In this document: positions 37,597-48,500 of the stretch, piece by piece
How the letters are laid out: each line of letters opens with the position of its first letter
How positions within the stretch are numbered: position 1 is the first letter of the stretch
DNA from: Theobroma cacao
Lineage: Eukaryota; Streptophyta; Magnoliopsida; Malvales; Malvaceae
Assembly (NCBI RefSeq): GCF_000208745.1
Contig: NC_030859.1
Coordinates: 15,843,426 to 15,907,425 of the forward strand
DNA length: 64,000 bases
Direction: 5' to 3'
Translations under genes and position numbers: made by a program
The notes under the pieces: generated by a model
The model's database searches: none
What the model saw: only the letters and a program-made list of their open reading frames with translations
Told to the model about the DNA's origin: nothing

Positions 37597-38833
37597 ATGG
37601 AGAAAACGATGACAGATAATGTGACAAAGCCAATTTCATCACCGTCACGGCGTATGCCCCCATCCATGTCTCCTCCTTACTTCATCCCTCCACAGTTCAA
37701 TGTAAGTGTTTATGATTATGCAGAGCAACACAACAATAATTAGCTTTGTCCTCAACACTTTCTTTTTCAATTGCTCTACTTTCGCAATAGAGATATTCGT
37801 TTTTGTTTCTCATTGCGATTTTTTTGGGACTCATTGTCACATACAGGTTGAATATTTCATGTGTATGTATTTTGATCTTGTTAATTCGAGTCAAATCCTA
37901 CCAGGGCATTAACATCCATTGGGTTTATTTAAATTTCAGCGACAACAAGCACTGAGTTTTCAAGATTCCGCGCAAAATGATTTTTCATCAGAAAAGAACC
38001 TCAGTAACTGTTCAAACACCATAGTCACTGCAGCAACCGATAAAAACATAATCAGCACTACAACGCCCGCCTCGAGCACTAGTACTCCACCTCCATCTCT
38101 CATTCCATCCCGCTATGAGAGCCAAAAGCGTAGAGATTGGAACACCTTTGGCCAATACCTAAAAAACCATAGGCCCCCACTCTCTCTTTCGCAGTGCAGC
38201 GCTGCCCATGTCCTTGAGTTTCTTCGGTACCTTGATCAATTTGGCAAAACCAAAGTCCACATCCAGACTTGCCCTTTCTTTGGCAACCCCCAGCCACCTG
38301 CTCCTTGCACGTGTCCTCTCCGACAAGCCTGGGGCTTCCTTGATGCAATCATTGGCCGGCTTTCCAACGCTTATGAGGAGCACGGAGGGAAGCCAGAAGG
38401 GAACCCTTTTAGAGCTAGAGATGTGAGGATTTACTTGAGGGAGGTCAGAGATTTACAGGCCAGAGCTAGAGGGCTTAACTATAAGAAGAGAAAGCTGCCT
38501 AAGCTGAAGGTAGCACCAACAACATTTGCTGATGCCACTACGAGTGAGTAAAATATTTCTTTGACCGACTGAACCAGATATTTATGAAGATCAATATAAC
38601 CCTGTTATATATTTTCATCCTTAGTTTCGTTGTTACTTGTTGGAAATTAAGGATGGTTTTGTTTTCTTTCTTCGGCAGCAAATCAAGAAAGTTCATCACA
38701 AGGAAAAACACAGCAATACAATAAAAAGAAGCCTGAAGGAAAAAAAAAAAAAACCAACCAATCTAAGCAAGATAACGAAGGCAGAAAACTGAAGCATAAG
38801 CAGTCCATATCATGGTATGTACGCAGCAAGTAA
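37597..38833 (+). CDS. ALOG-domain (LSH/G1-like) nuclear regulator
   Basis: Exon 1 is 37597-37701 (ATG, 35 codons, ending YFIPPQFN, donor GTAAGT). Exon 2 begins at 37940 after TTTCAG. The ALOG domain spans residues ~91-217: [38 protein letters not shown], the zinc-ribbon insert with His142, Cys146, Cys158 and Cys160, then [11 protein letters not shown] and [18 protein letters not shown] at 217-220 is a likely nuclear signal. Exon 2 can end at TAA 38549-38551 (238 residues) or use donor GTGAGT at 38544 and acceptor at 38678, giving exon 3 (38679-38833), a Lys/Gln-rich tail and 287 residues. LSH/ALOG proteins regulate meristem, organ-boundary and light responses. Arg in NPFRARDVR (family usually Gly-Ala) is unusual. 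The family is certain; the gene ends are inferred from splice signals. Confidence 0.9.
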
Positions 38834-39110
38834 GCGCGATCCAACTGCGAATCTTTGAGCACTTGAAAAAGAGGCAAAAGGAACTCAAGCAGACTGCAAA
38901 AGCGTCCAGACGCGTTCACCACGTTTGCGTACCAACTCAACTGCACCTTCTAATCTTTCAGCAAAACGTGGAACTTATCTACTTAAATGATGCTCCTTTT
39001 TTTTTTTTCATGTATTTTGCTTTATTTTGATTTTATGCTGGTGTGCTTTGACAAGTGGGTACCTTTAAGGGAGAGTATGAATGGCCGTCTGAAGCTTGAA
39101 TTAGTTGAAA
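38834..39110. other. LSH downstream region
   Basis: This is a fairly GC-rich, coding-like stretch to about 38960. It may be LSH 3' untranslated region or a further alternative exon, but I see no conserved domain. Confidence 0.4.
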
Positions 39111-39340
39111 CTAGAATATTACCCGTGTGCAACACACGATCTCTTTGCACCCCCTCTTTTTGCTTCAACATCTTTCCTCTTTCTCTCTATTTGCCCTTCA
39201 CATGGTTAACTCTGACCCCTTTGCACCCCTCTCTTTCTCTTCCTTTGTTTCACCAGTTTTTCCCTTTCACTCTCTCTGTCCTCCACGTGGTTAATTCTGG
39301 AAGCCCCATTGGGGCTTTTTTTAAGTATGTTATAGATTGT
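39111..39340 (-). mobile_element. Helitron 3' end fragment
   Basis: Read on the minus strand, a perfect 6-bp stem (CGTGTG, loop TTG, CACACG; 39138-39124) is followed by nine bases and CTAG (39114-39111), then T. That is a Helitron 3' terminus. The body to the right is pyrimidine-rich and contains an imperfect ~75-bp direct duplication (around TTTGCACCCC and CACRTGGTTAA). The 5' end is not identified; MULE 1 begins nearby. Confidence 0.6.
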
Positions 39341-39719
39341 AAAAAATAATCTTTTTTATGAGGTTAATTCAAAAATAACCTTTATAATAATTTTGACTAT
39401 TTTTACTTAATTTTTCATATTATTTGACAACATGCGCTTTATCTGGCCAAATTAAATGATCCCGGTTCGATTTTCTCTATCCCACTATCCATATAAAAAG
39501 TCTAAAATTACTGTTTATCTGGCCATCCAACTCTCTCTCTCATCATCCCAAAAAGCAGAGATGACATCAAGGTATGTGTTTTGTGTTGTTGGGTTTATTG
39601 GTTTATATTCATCAAATAGAATTCCAAAGTTGAGGAGTTGAAATTGATTAGACATATTTGTAAATTAAAGATCTATATGACTTTGGCAACAGAAACCTGG
39701 CTACGAGCAAGCAAATCAA

Positions 39720-40080
39720 TTAGTTATTAAGCATTGTGTTACCGGTTTTTAAGTATTGAGTCATTGGTTTGTAGGCACAAAAAAAAGGTTTTTAGGCATT
39801 GCATCACTGGTTTGTAGGCATTGTGAGACTAGTATTTAGGCATTACATGACTTAGGCATTGCAAGAGTAGCTTTTAGGAATTGTGTGACTGGGTTGTAGG
39901 CATTGCGCGATTGGTTTTTAGACATTGCGTGACTGGGTTGTAAGAATTGCGGGACTGATTTTTAGGCATTGCGTCACTAGGTTGTAAGGATTACCAAATT
40001 TATTTTTAGGCATTGCGCGACTTATTTATTAGGGATTGTGGGACTGATTTTAAGCATTGTCTGACAAATTGATTGAAGCT
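39720..40080 (+). repeat. Minisatellite array, GGCATTGCGTGACTGGTTTTTA-like unit
   Basis: About fifteen imperfect units of 20-25 bases follow one another, each near GGCATTGCGTGACTGG plus a T/G-rich spacer. The same unit forms arrays at 59790-60180 (same strand) and 61800-62115 (opposite strand). All three lie inside Mutator-like elements. Confidence 0.9.
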
Positions 40081-40159
40081 TATGATTACACATGTTTTTT
40101 TTTATATAAATTGATTGATTGTGACACTTATTTTTTTGTTAAATTTCAACGACATGCCA

Positions 40160-41495
40160 AATGTAAGCTTATGATTACATATGGTGGTCATTGAGTCGAT
40201 GACACTTTCGAGGGTGGTGAGACACGAGTGAGAGGTGTTGGAAGTGATTTATCATTTTCGAGCCTGATGAAGCTAGTTGAAGATGTTGGGGTAAACTCAC
40301 AAAATCGTGAAATCGAGCTACATGCATTACTCAGTCATGCAGCAAGGGTTTCACGCCCAATTATCAGGGATGATGAAGATTTAGCAAGTATTTTGTGAGC
40401 TGAGAAGGCAATTGTAGTGTCTATGACAATTAAGGAACAAAATGCAAATGTTATGCCACAAGGTGTCCAACATAGTAATCACCTAAATCAGATTATACTA
40501 CTTCAGACATACCACATCATGTAGTCCCTAACTGACAACAATGGCAATCACCATTAACGTATGCTTATGAGTTTGAACAACTCAATACACAGATGAGGTG
40601 TTTGCAAATGCTGTTTGAAAAATTATGATCAGAATGTACATCGAACGAAATAGTTCGTTCTTGCCAACAAATGCAACCGTTGCTAAAGAATGCAACGGGT
40701 TTATTGCCATTCGCAAATGACACTATGATGGTTGTGAGTGATGATAATGCATTTGATCAAATGGACTATGACTGTGCAAAAGATGACACTACTGATTGGA
40801 ATGATGACAATTACGTTGGCAGGCATTATGACTGTTTAAATGAGGACAAGGGTGACGACAATAGCATTCCAAATTGCAATCATGTGGATGGCAGTACGAA
40901 ACATGCCACGATTGTTGTGTTAGAAGATGTTCAATATGATGATGCCGCAACTGTTGTTTTAGAAGATGTTTAGTGCGATGACCCTATTTACACAACCTCA
41001 TGTAAGGGTATCTTGTCAATGGATTATTCTTGGGACAGATATGATTTCTTTCTAAACAATTGCTATCGAGGAGCCCATATTGACCACTTATATCGTGAAA
41101 AAGTGTTTCCATCCAAGGCCGAATTCAAACAAGCTTTGAACATGTTGGCACTAAAAAAGCACTTCAAGATTAGAGTTAAAAAGTCATGTTTCATTTGTTT
41201 TGAGGTTGCTTGTAAGGATAAGGCATGCAAGTTCGTTGTGAGTGCAACAAAGTTGCTTGAGGGAGATTGTTGGCAAGTTCGTACGCTCCATAAGGTACAC
41301 ATGTACTGTTGTTGGTTTGCAAAGTGGGTACCAAATAGTGAGCACAAGGTTAATTGGTGAGCTTATGTCCCCTAGGTTGCAAGAAAATAATGTAACACCA
41401 TTAAGACTTAAGGAAATAATGGAAGAAATGAATCGTAAATGGTAATTGCAATGCTTGTATGATAAGGCCTGGCAAGTGAAGGAGTATGTAGAGAA
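40160..41495 (+). pseudogene. MULE transposase (MURA) N-terminal part
   Basis: Three segments in order match the start of plant MURA transposases. At 40160-40500 is a PB1-like opening (GGETRVRGVGSDLSFSSLMK, ARVSRPIIRDDEDLASIL). At 40671-40973 is an acidic linker. At 41013-41495 is the MuDR DNA-binding region (KVFPSKAEFKQALNMLALKK, CFEVACKDKACKFVVSATKL, WQVRTLHKVH, STRLIGELM, DKAWQVKEY). Stops at about 40187, 40396, 40971 and 41358 and a frame change near 41300 break it. It ends at 41495, where the Copia element is inserted. The catalytic DDE domain is gone. Confidence 0.85.
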
Positions 41496-42765
41496 TATTG
41501 GTCCCAATTATATGTGCTAGAGGGGGGGTGAATAACACAATTCGGCTCTTGACAAAATGAGGAACTAATTTGTAGAACAAGGAAAATAAAAATATAGTAG
41601 ACAATGCGTAGGGATTTAGAGTGGTTCGGTCCAAGACCTACATCCACTACCTTGATTATCCAACCAAGGATTTCCAAATAATCCACTAAGAACCGGTGAA
41701 ATTCATAAGCTTTTACCAAGCTTTACAATGGCTTTTACCAGGCTTAGCTAAAACCTTTCACAATAGTTTTTACTAGGATCAACCAAAACCCAAAGTGGTT
41801 TTCAAAGGCTCAACCACAACCTTTCACAATGGTTTTTCACGGGCTCAACCAAAACCCAAAGTGGTTTTTCAAAAGCTCAACCACAACCTACAACAATAGT
41901 TTTTCACGGGATCAACCAAAACCCAACACCTAACTTTTCAAGGCCAAGTTAGAACCTTAACACTATCAAGCAAACCTAGCTTGAAACAACCACTTAAAGT
42001 GACTCTCTCACTCTAAGAATACAAGAAGTGAAGTAAAAAAAAGTACCTATGATCACAAAGATGAGTGCAAAATACAAATACAAAAGATTGGCGTTTAAGT
42101 GCAGAAAGGTGCAAAGGAGATTTTCTGGTTTTTCAGCTCTATATGACTCAAATCTCTTCCAAAACTTTCAAAAACTGATTTCTAACCATTGGAAGACCCT
42201 TTTATACTTGGAGAAACAGCTCTGATGGCAGTTTGGCAGTTTATGGCCGTTGAAAACAGTTGAGAGTTGGTTATAGCCGTTAATCTATCTTCTAGTGCTT
42301 TGATTCAAATTGCAGACAGAGAGCTCTTAGTCAACTAACTTTCTTTTTGGTCGATTAAGTTGGTTCTGTCTTCTGGTCGCATATTTTGGCAAAGAGCATT
42401 TAGTCGACTAACTCATTTCTTAGTCAACTAAGTTGGTTCTGTCTTGAAGTTTAGATTTTGGCAGTAGCTTCTTAGTCAATCAACTTTCATCTTGGTCGAC
42501 TAAGTTGGTTCTGTTTCTCAATATTCTTCAGCCCGCCATTTCTCCAATTTAAATTTTAGTCAACCAACATTCTTCATTATTTAACTAAAGACCTTCATTT
42601 AGTTGATCAATTGTTTTTCTTCATTTTCATGATTTTTGATATATACATTTGAAAGGTTGATTTATTATTTTCATATGACATTTTGTCCTACACACTTAGG
42701 TAGAAATGTTAGACACAAATGAAATGGGAATGTTTTATTATCATCAAAAACTAATGGAGCCAACA
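41496..42765 (-). mobile_element. 3' LTR of Sirevirus-like element
   Basis: Plus-strand ends are TATTGGTCCCAA (TG changed to TA) and GGAGCCAACA, a 1,270-base LTR. The first ~607 bases match 53395-54023. It carries repeated ~45-base motifs (CTCAACCAAAACCCAAAGTG) at 41750-41930. The polypurine tract adjoins at 42766. Confidence 0.85.
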
Positions 42766-42782
42766 ATCTCCCCCTTTTTGAT
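42766..42782 (-). other. Polypurine tract
   Basis: The minus strand reads ATCAAAAAGGGGGAGAT directly before the LTR start TGTTGGCTCC. This tract and context are typical of Sireviruses. Confidence 0.88.
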
Positions 42783-43585
42783 GATGACAAAACATTCCTT
42801 GATTAACAGCACAGTGTCCTTTAATTCTTTTTAGTTTTTTCAGAAAATGAGGATTGTTCCCCCTAAGTGAGTGCTCCCCCTTAATGTGTGCATATTTTGC
42901 TTATTCATTCTAGCAAATTTTATTCATGTTGTATAGTAATTGACACTATACATTTAGAGTATATATGTGCAAAAATATAGGATAATTTACAGCAAATGAA
43001 TGTTGATAGATTATTATCAAAATTTTACAATGTCTATCAACAGTATATTGTTATCAGATTTTGTCTATATTATTCATCATTCAACTGATATACTATACAC
43101 AATATCCATATCCATTCACAAACATAATTTATAATAAAAATTAGTAAACAGTATACAATCCTAACATCAGTGTAGTATCATATTTTTATCCACAACAGTC
43201 AAAGTACCATAAACAGCAAAATATCAGTAAATATTCAATTATCAGCAACAAAATACCATGAACATATCAGCATTCATTTTTCACTCAAACATATAAGCAA
43301 CAAAATTAAATTCAAGTGTTCAAATGCCATCATGGCACAAACAGCAGGAAAACAAAAAACAACAGTTGATATTCTTAAATTACCCCTGGTTCATTTTTGC
43401 TTCCTTTCTTTTCTAAATTCCCGATACCTCCACCCTAACATTTTTTTTAATTATTTTTCTAGTTCCTTCTCCCCCTAAGGTTCTACCATACTTCTCCTTT
43501 TTTTTGTCATCATCAATTTCTAACTATCTTCTAAGGAGGATGAAGGAGAGGATTCATCATCAATGTAGTATTTGACATCTAAGAG

Positions 43586-45172
43586 TTAAGGAGAGGATTC
43601 TGGAGGTAATTCTTGGGTCAAGGGATCAAGCAAAGGTGTGTCAGACACTTCAAGTGGTTCATGTGGAGAAGAAGCTGTTACTGGCTTAGACTTTTTTACC
43701 AATCTAAAGGACTTCCTTCTTTTAAGGAATGTTGTTTTTGTTGCCATTGTTTTATTCCTTTTGGCAGGTGGTTTTGTCTTTGTCTTTGGTGTTGTAGTGA
43801 CTTTTTCTTTCCCTTTTCCAAATTTTGCTTTCACTCTAGGGGCTGGTCTAGATGTATCTTGCTGAGCTTCTGCCTTGGCAGCTTCCTTTTTAGCTTATTC
43901 TTCCCTAACCATTTGGTGGAAGACATCCATAATGGATACCTCTTTTGAATTTGGAAGGGAAGGTTGTTGTTTCTCAGGTTCTGAAATAGCATTTTCATCC
44001 GGTGAACCTAGCACTTCTATTCCTTGTTATGATTTATCTTTGCTTTGGTGTTCAGGCGAAGAGGCCTTAGCTGGTTGATCAATACCAGGGTGAGAGTCCT
44101 CTGTCTGAAGGACAGGGCTAGCAGTTCTGTAAGTGGAGCCTTCAGCTTGAACACCATGACTTGCACCATGAGGAGCAGACCCTTTTGCTTGCAAATCTGA
44201 ACCCTTAGCACCCAAACTACCTTTTTCTGCACTAAGGATGTGATAACATTTCCATAAGGCAGATTAATTTTCTCAAGCTTACATGCTCCTCTCATCTTTT
44301 CAATCATAAATCTGTCTAGGTTCAGAGCAACCCCATTAAAAATATGTTCCATTAGCCAAAGATCTTAAAGGCTGATATAGCTTAAACTCTCACTTTTTGC
44401 CATCGATATTTGTTGCAACAAAGTAGTGCAAAATTCTTATATGGGGACTAGTTATTAAACCAGCATTGCTCTTTGATGAATACTTCTCCTTTCTCTTAGT
44501 AATGATTTCCCATAAAGAGGATGAGTCATACTTCTTTGGGAATTTGAACTCTCTTTCCTCACATTCAACTTTTAGCAAATTACCAAGATCATCAACAGTA
44601 ACCACATATTCTTTACCATTCAAAAATACATTTAGTCCATTTTCAATGTAGTCATCAGAATCATCTAGTTCTTCCTCTCCTAATGCTATGCTAGCATAAA
44701 ATTCTTTCACTAAGTTGGCACTATAGGATCTATTCTTAAATGTGCTATACTCTTTCAGTTTCTAATCATCAAAATAATCTGATAGACTAGTTTGAATTTC
44801 TAGATTTTCACTAAAACTTTCCCAGTCAATGTACTTCCTACAAGTGATAGGAGCATTCTCTATTTTTCTAAACCTTTCTTCATGCATTTTATTTCTAAAT
44901 TTAAAAGAAGAGGTAGTACCTTTCTTGGGCGGTGTATCATTGTCCTTCTTCTTCTTTTCTGATTTTTGTTGCTTTTCTTTCTGTAATTTCCCTGATTTCT
45001 CAACCATTGAAGCCGGCCCAATTTTTTGTTTCTTCTTCTGCATTTTTGCTTTTGACCTTTCGTCCAGTGGCTTTTTTCCTTTCTTCTTTTCAATAATTTC
45101 TTTGCTTTGAGAGGTTTTTGCCATTTCAATTTTAGAGATTTCTGATAGGGGTTTTGAGGTTCTAAGTGGCAA
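43586..45172 (-). pseudogene. Extra ORF region downstream of pol in the Sirevirus-like element
   Basis: Between RNase H and the polypurine tract, minus-strand frames at 45172-44762, 44710-44390, 44352-44017 and 43834-43586 carry non-pol sequence. The first is very Lys-rich and ends HEERFRKIENAPITCRKYID. The second reads VKEFYASIALGEEELDDSDD, KEYVVTVDDLGNLLKVECEE and RILHYFVATNIDG, resembling the domain called putative plant transposon protein. The last pieces are Ser/Pro/Gln-rich, then basic. Sireviruses often carry an additional, sometimes env-like, gene here. I see no convincing membrane segment in these frames, so envelope function is not supported. Several stops and frame changes break it. 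Confidence 0.65.
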
Positions 45173-45560
45173 GGGTTTCAGTTATATGATAGTAGATTTC
45201 AGAGGAGAAAATGTAGAGAAGATGGGTTTCAGTTTTCAGATGATCGATTTTCAGGGGAGAGAGAAATTGTCAACAGTTTTAATTTCCTCTTAGAAAACTG
45301 TCCGCCTCCCCCTTAAATATTACTTCATTTCATTTGCTTAAAATTTCAAAAATTCCCTTTAAATTAATTTTTGGTTTGAGTGGTTTTTCTTCTTTATTTT
45401 TATTTCCTGGTAGGCAGTTTCTTCCTATTATTTTTTTTCTTCCTACCCTCATTTTAACTGAGTCTTATTATTTAATGCTAACAGAACACTCTTAGTTGAC
45501 TACGATTCACCTTAGTCGACTAAATGCATTCTGTTTTGTGTGCATGAGCAAAAAATTTTC

Positions 45561-48500
45561 TCACAACTCCTGCAGACTAATCATTCCTAAATTTCTTCTA
45601 ATTTCACAGAATCTTTCTTCATTTAGAGGTTTGGTAAAAATATCTGCTAATTGATGCAAAGTATTCATAAATTTAATCTTAATATCACCTTTCACTACAT
45701 GGTCTCTAACAAAATGGTGCCTAATCTCAATGTTCTTGGTCCTAGAGTGCTGCATAGAATTTTTTGAAATATTAATTGCACTTGTATTATCACAATATAT
45801 TGGTATGTTATGCATTGATAACCCATAATCCTTTAGTTGTTGTTTAATCCATAATATTTTGGCACAACAGTTTCCTAGTGATACATACTCTGCCTCTACT
45901 ATAGATAAAGCCACTAAATTTTACTTTTTGCTGGACCATGACACAAGCATGCTACCTAAAAATTGGCATGTTACATAGTGCTTTTTCTATTGGTCTTGTT
46001 GCCAGCAAAATCAGCATCTGAATATCCAACTAAGCTAAGAGTTGATTCTCTAAAATACTATATGCCTAAAGTTTGAGTTTCTAAGATGTATCTAAAAAAT
46101 CTCTTAACAGCTGTTATGTAAAGCCTGACCTTATAAAATACTTGTCATGACATGCATGTGATGGATAGCATGTTTGCATGCTAGGAAAGCCCCGAAAATC
46201 GTTAAAAGCCGGTAGTGTACTTAATAGTAGAACTAAGTTAAACTAAGCTTTGAACTAATTCAAATAGAGAATTTAAGGTGAAATTGAGAATTTTAAAGTT
46301 CTAGAATGACTTAAAATGGTGATTCAGAGTTCGAGGATCGAATTGGAGTCAAATTGAAAATTTCACTTTTAGGGGTAGAATGGTAATTTTGCCACTCGAG
46401 GACAAAATGGAAATTTTTTTGAAAGATTTTGATCATATTTGACTTATTGGAGTATAATTTGAGGTTAAGAAGTGAAAAATTGTAATCTCGGTATTTTTTG
46501 GAGCATAGGGGTAAAATGGTAATTTTACCACCCTAGGGACAAAATCGTAATTTTCCACCACTAGGACACTTGTCCAGCACATGGTCTTCCCTTATCCTCA
46601 TTTTGACCTTTGACTAATCATGTGGTGGAGAATGGAAGCATAATTATTAAAGTATAAAAAAAAAAAGAAAAATGGACTAATAAGCATGTGACATGTGTCA
46701 AGTAAGGATATTTTATTATTTTTCGTAAAAATCAGCCCATATTTATCCCATTTTCTCTTCATGTGGCCGGCCATAGTAAGAACAAAAAGAGGAAAGGAAA
46801 AACACAAAACCTAGGTGGGAAATTGAAGAAAAAGTGTGGGATTTCAAGGAATCAAGCAATCAAAGGTAAAATTTCTTGATTTTGACTTGTGATCTACCTT
46901 TTCCATGCATTTCTCCTTATTTTCCATGATTAAATTTCATGTTTTCATGGTGAATTCATGGCTGACCAAATGGGTAAGGAGAGAGAATGAAGTTAGATTG
47001 ATTTGATTCTAAGTTATGCTAGTGTTTTTAGTTAGTTTAGCATATTTAGAAACAAAACAACAAGAAAAAAATTCATTTTCTCCCATTACCCATAAGAGGC
47101 TGAATTTTCTAGGGAGAATATTGAGGCTGAAATTCATGATATTTCATGATATTTTGGTGATATTTGATGTTTGGTGAGGCTAGAAATTAAATGGAAAATT
47201 TTGGTGTGAAAATTTGAATTTTTGCTCAATGTATAGACATGTGTGATTATTGACCCAGAACTGATAAATTGAATCTCATTCACAGTCACTGAGGTAATTT
47301 AGGTATAATTGGAGTGTAGAAAGTGAAAAGAATTGATCTGGAGTTAAATTGAAGATTTTAGCCGATTAGATCGAGTATAGTGTGACTTAGGTCAAATATT
47401 ACATTTAAGCGATTAATCAGACATTTTGCATTCCATATCATGCATTAGTAGTCTAAATTAGTTTAATTTCAATTTAGTACCAATGTAGTAAATTTCTCGA
47501 TTTTGTATTGTGTCAAGGTGGTGAGTCCTCCGATAAAGGCAAGGGAATTGTACCCGAGGACCAGTAGTCTGAGTATTTCAAAAATCCCCACTCTAGACAT
47601 TGTGAGTAACCTTACCATCATTTTAATTATCTAAAAATCTTTTTAATTATCTAAAGTATGTTTTTTTTTCGGTTTTGGTGAATTTTATGAAAATGAGTTC
47701 AAATGGTAAATTTTTATGTTTTGTAAACAAAATGTGTTTAAATGAAAAGACTTTATAAATTGTCTTGAAACGAAATAACGATTTTGAAAATAGAGTAATT
47801 GGAGACCACTAGTATGTTGTAAATTTATGATTGGAAATTGATGGCTTATGTTATATTGTTATTATGTTGGCATGACTGGTTGGGTTGTGTTTTATGAATT
47901 GTATGAATTGTTTTATTTTACTCTTGCAGGCTGGGTAGTATTATATTAGCCCTATCATGTTATTAAAATGTTATTATATGGTGGGTTTAGCTTGCTGCAG
48001 TGGGCGGATTCTGTGGACCAGCCTATTAAAGGGGCATGGAATCCGAATATAAATATGTACCTCGGTCGAAGAGGCACGTAGGGTATCTCCTGAGGTATGG
48101 TTAAAGTCCACGTCACGTTGAACCACCTAGTGACGATGAACTCCGCTAAAACCAAGGAACGGCTATGTTTTTCAAACTAAAAATATGTTTTCGTGTATAC
48201 GAAATTTTTACAGCCTTGGCGAACACGGTAAGATGTCTCGGCCAAGGTATCCCCTAGAATGACTTTGGCAGGAGCCAAGTTTTTTTTAAAATACTCATAA
48301 GCCATGTTGACTATTTAAATGAAATGAATACTTATGTTATGAAAAACTTATTTGGATGAAATGTTTTAATAGTCTCCTTTTACTCGGACTTTAGATCTTT
48401 TGAATGATGTTTGTTTACTCACTGGGATTTTATAATCTCACCACCCTTCTTCCCCTCCATTTCAAGCTCAGATTAGACTGTAGATAGCTGATCTCATCGA

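Noticed and set aside
37919..37939. A non-ATG start for the LSH frame
   Set aside because: The stretch is intron sequence before a good acceptor; an upstream exon supplies the ATG.
39455..39475. Possible tRNA T-arm (CGGTTCGATTTTC)
   Set aside because: No matching acceptor, D or anticodon arms nearby.
39720..40080. CRISPR-like array
   Set aside because: Units are imperfect, spacers are not unique sequence, and the host is a plant.
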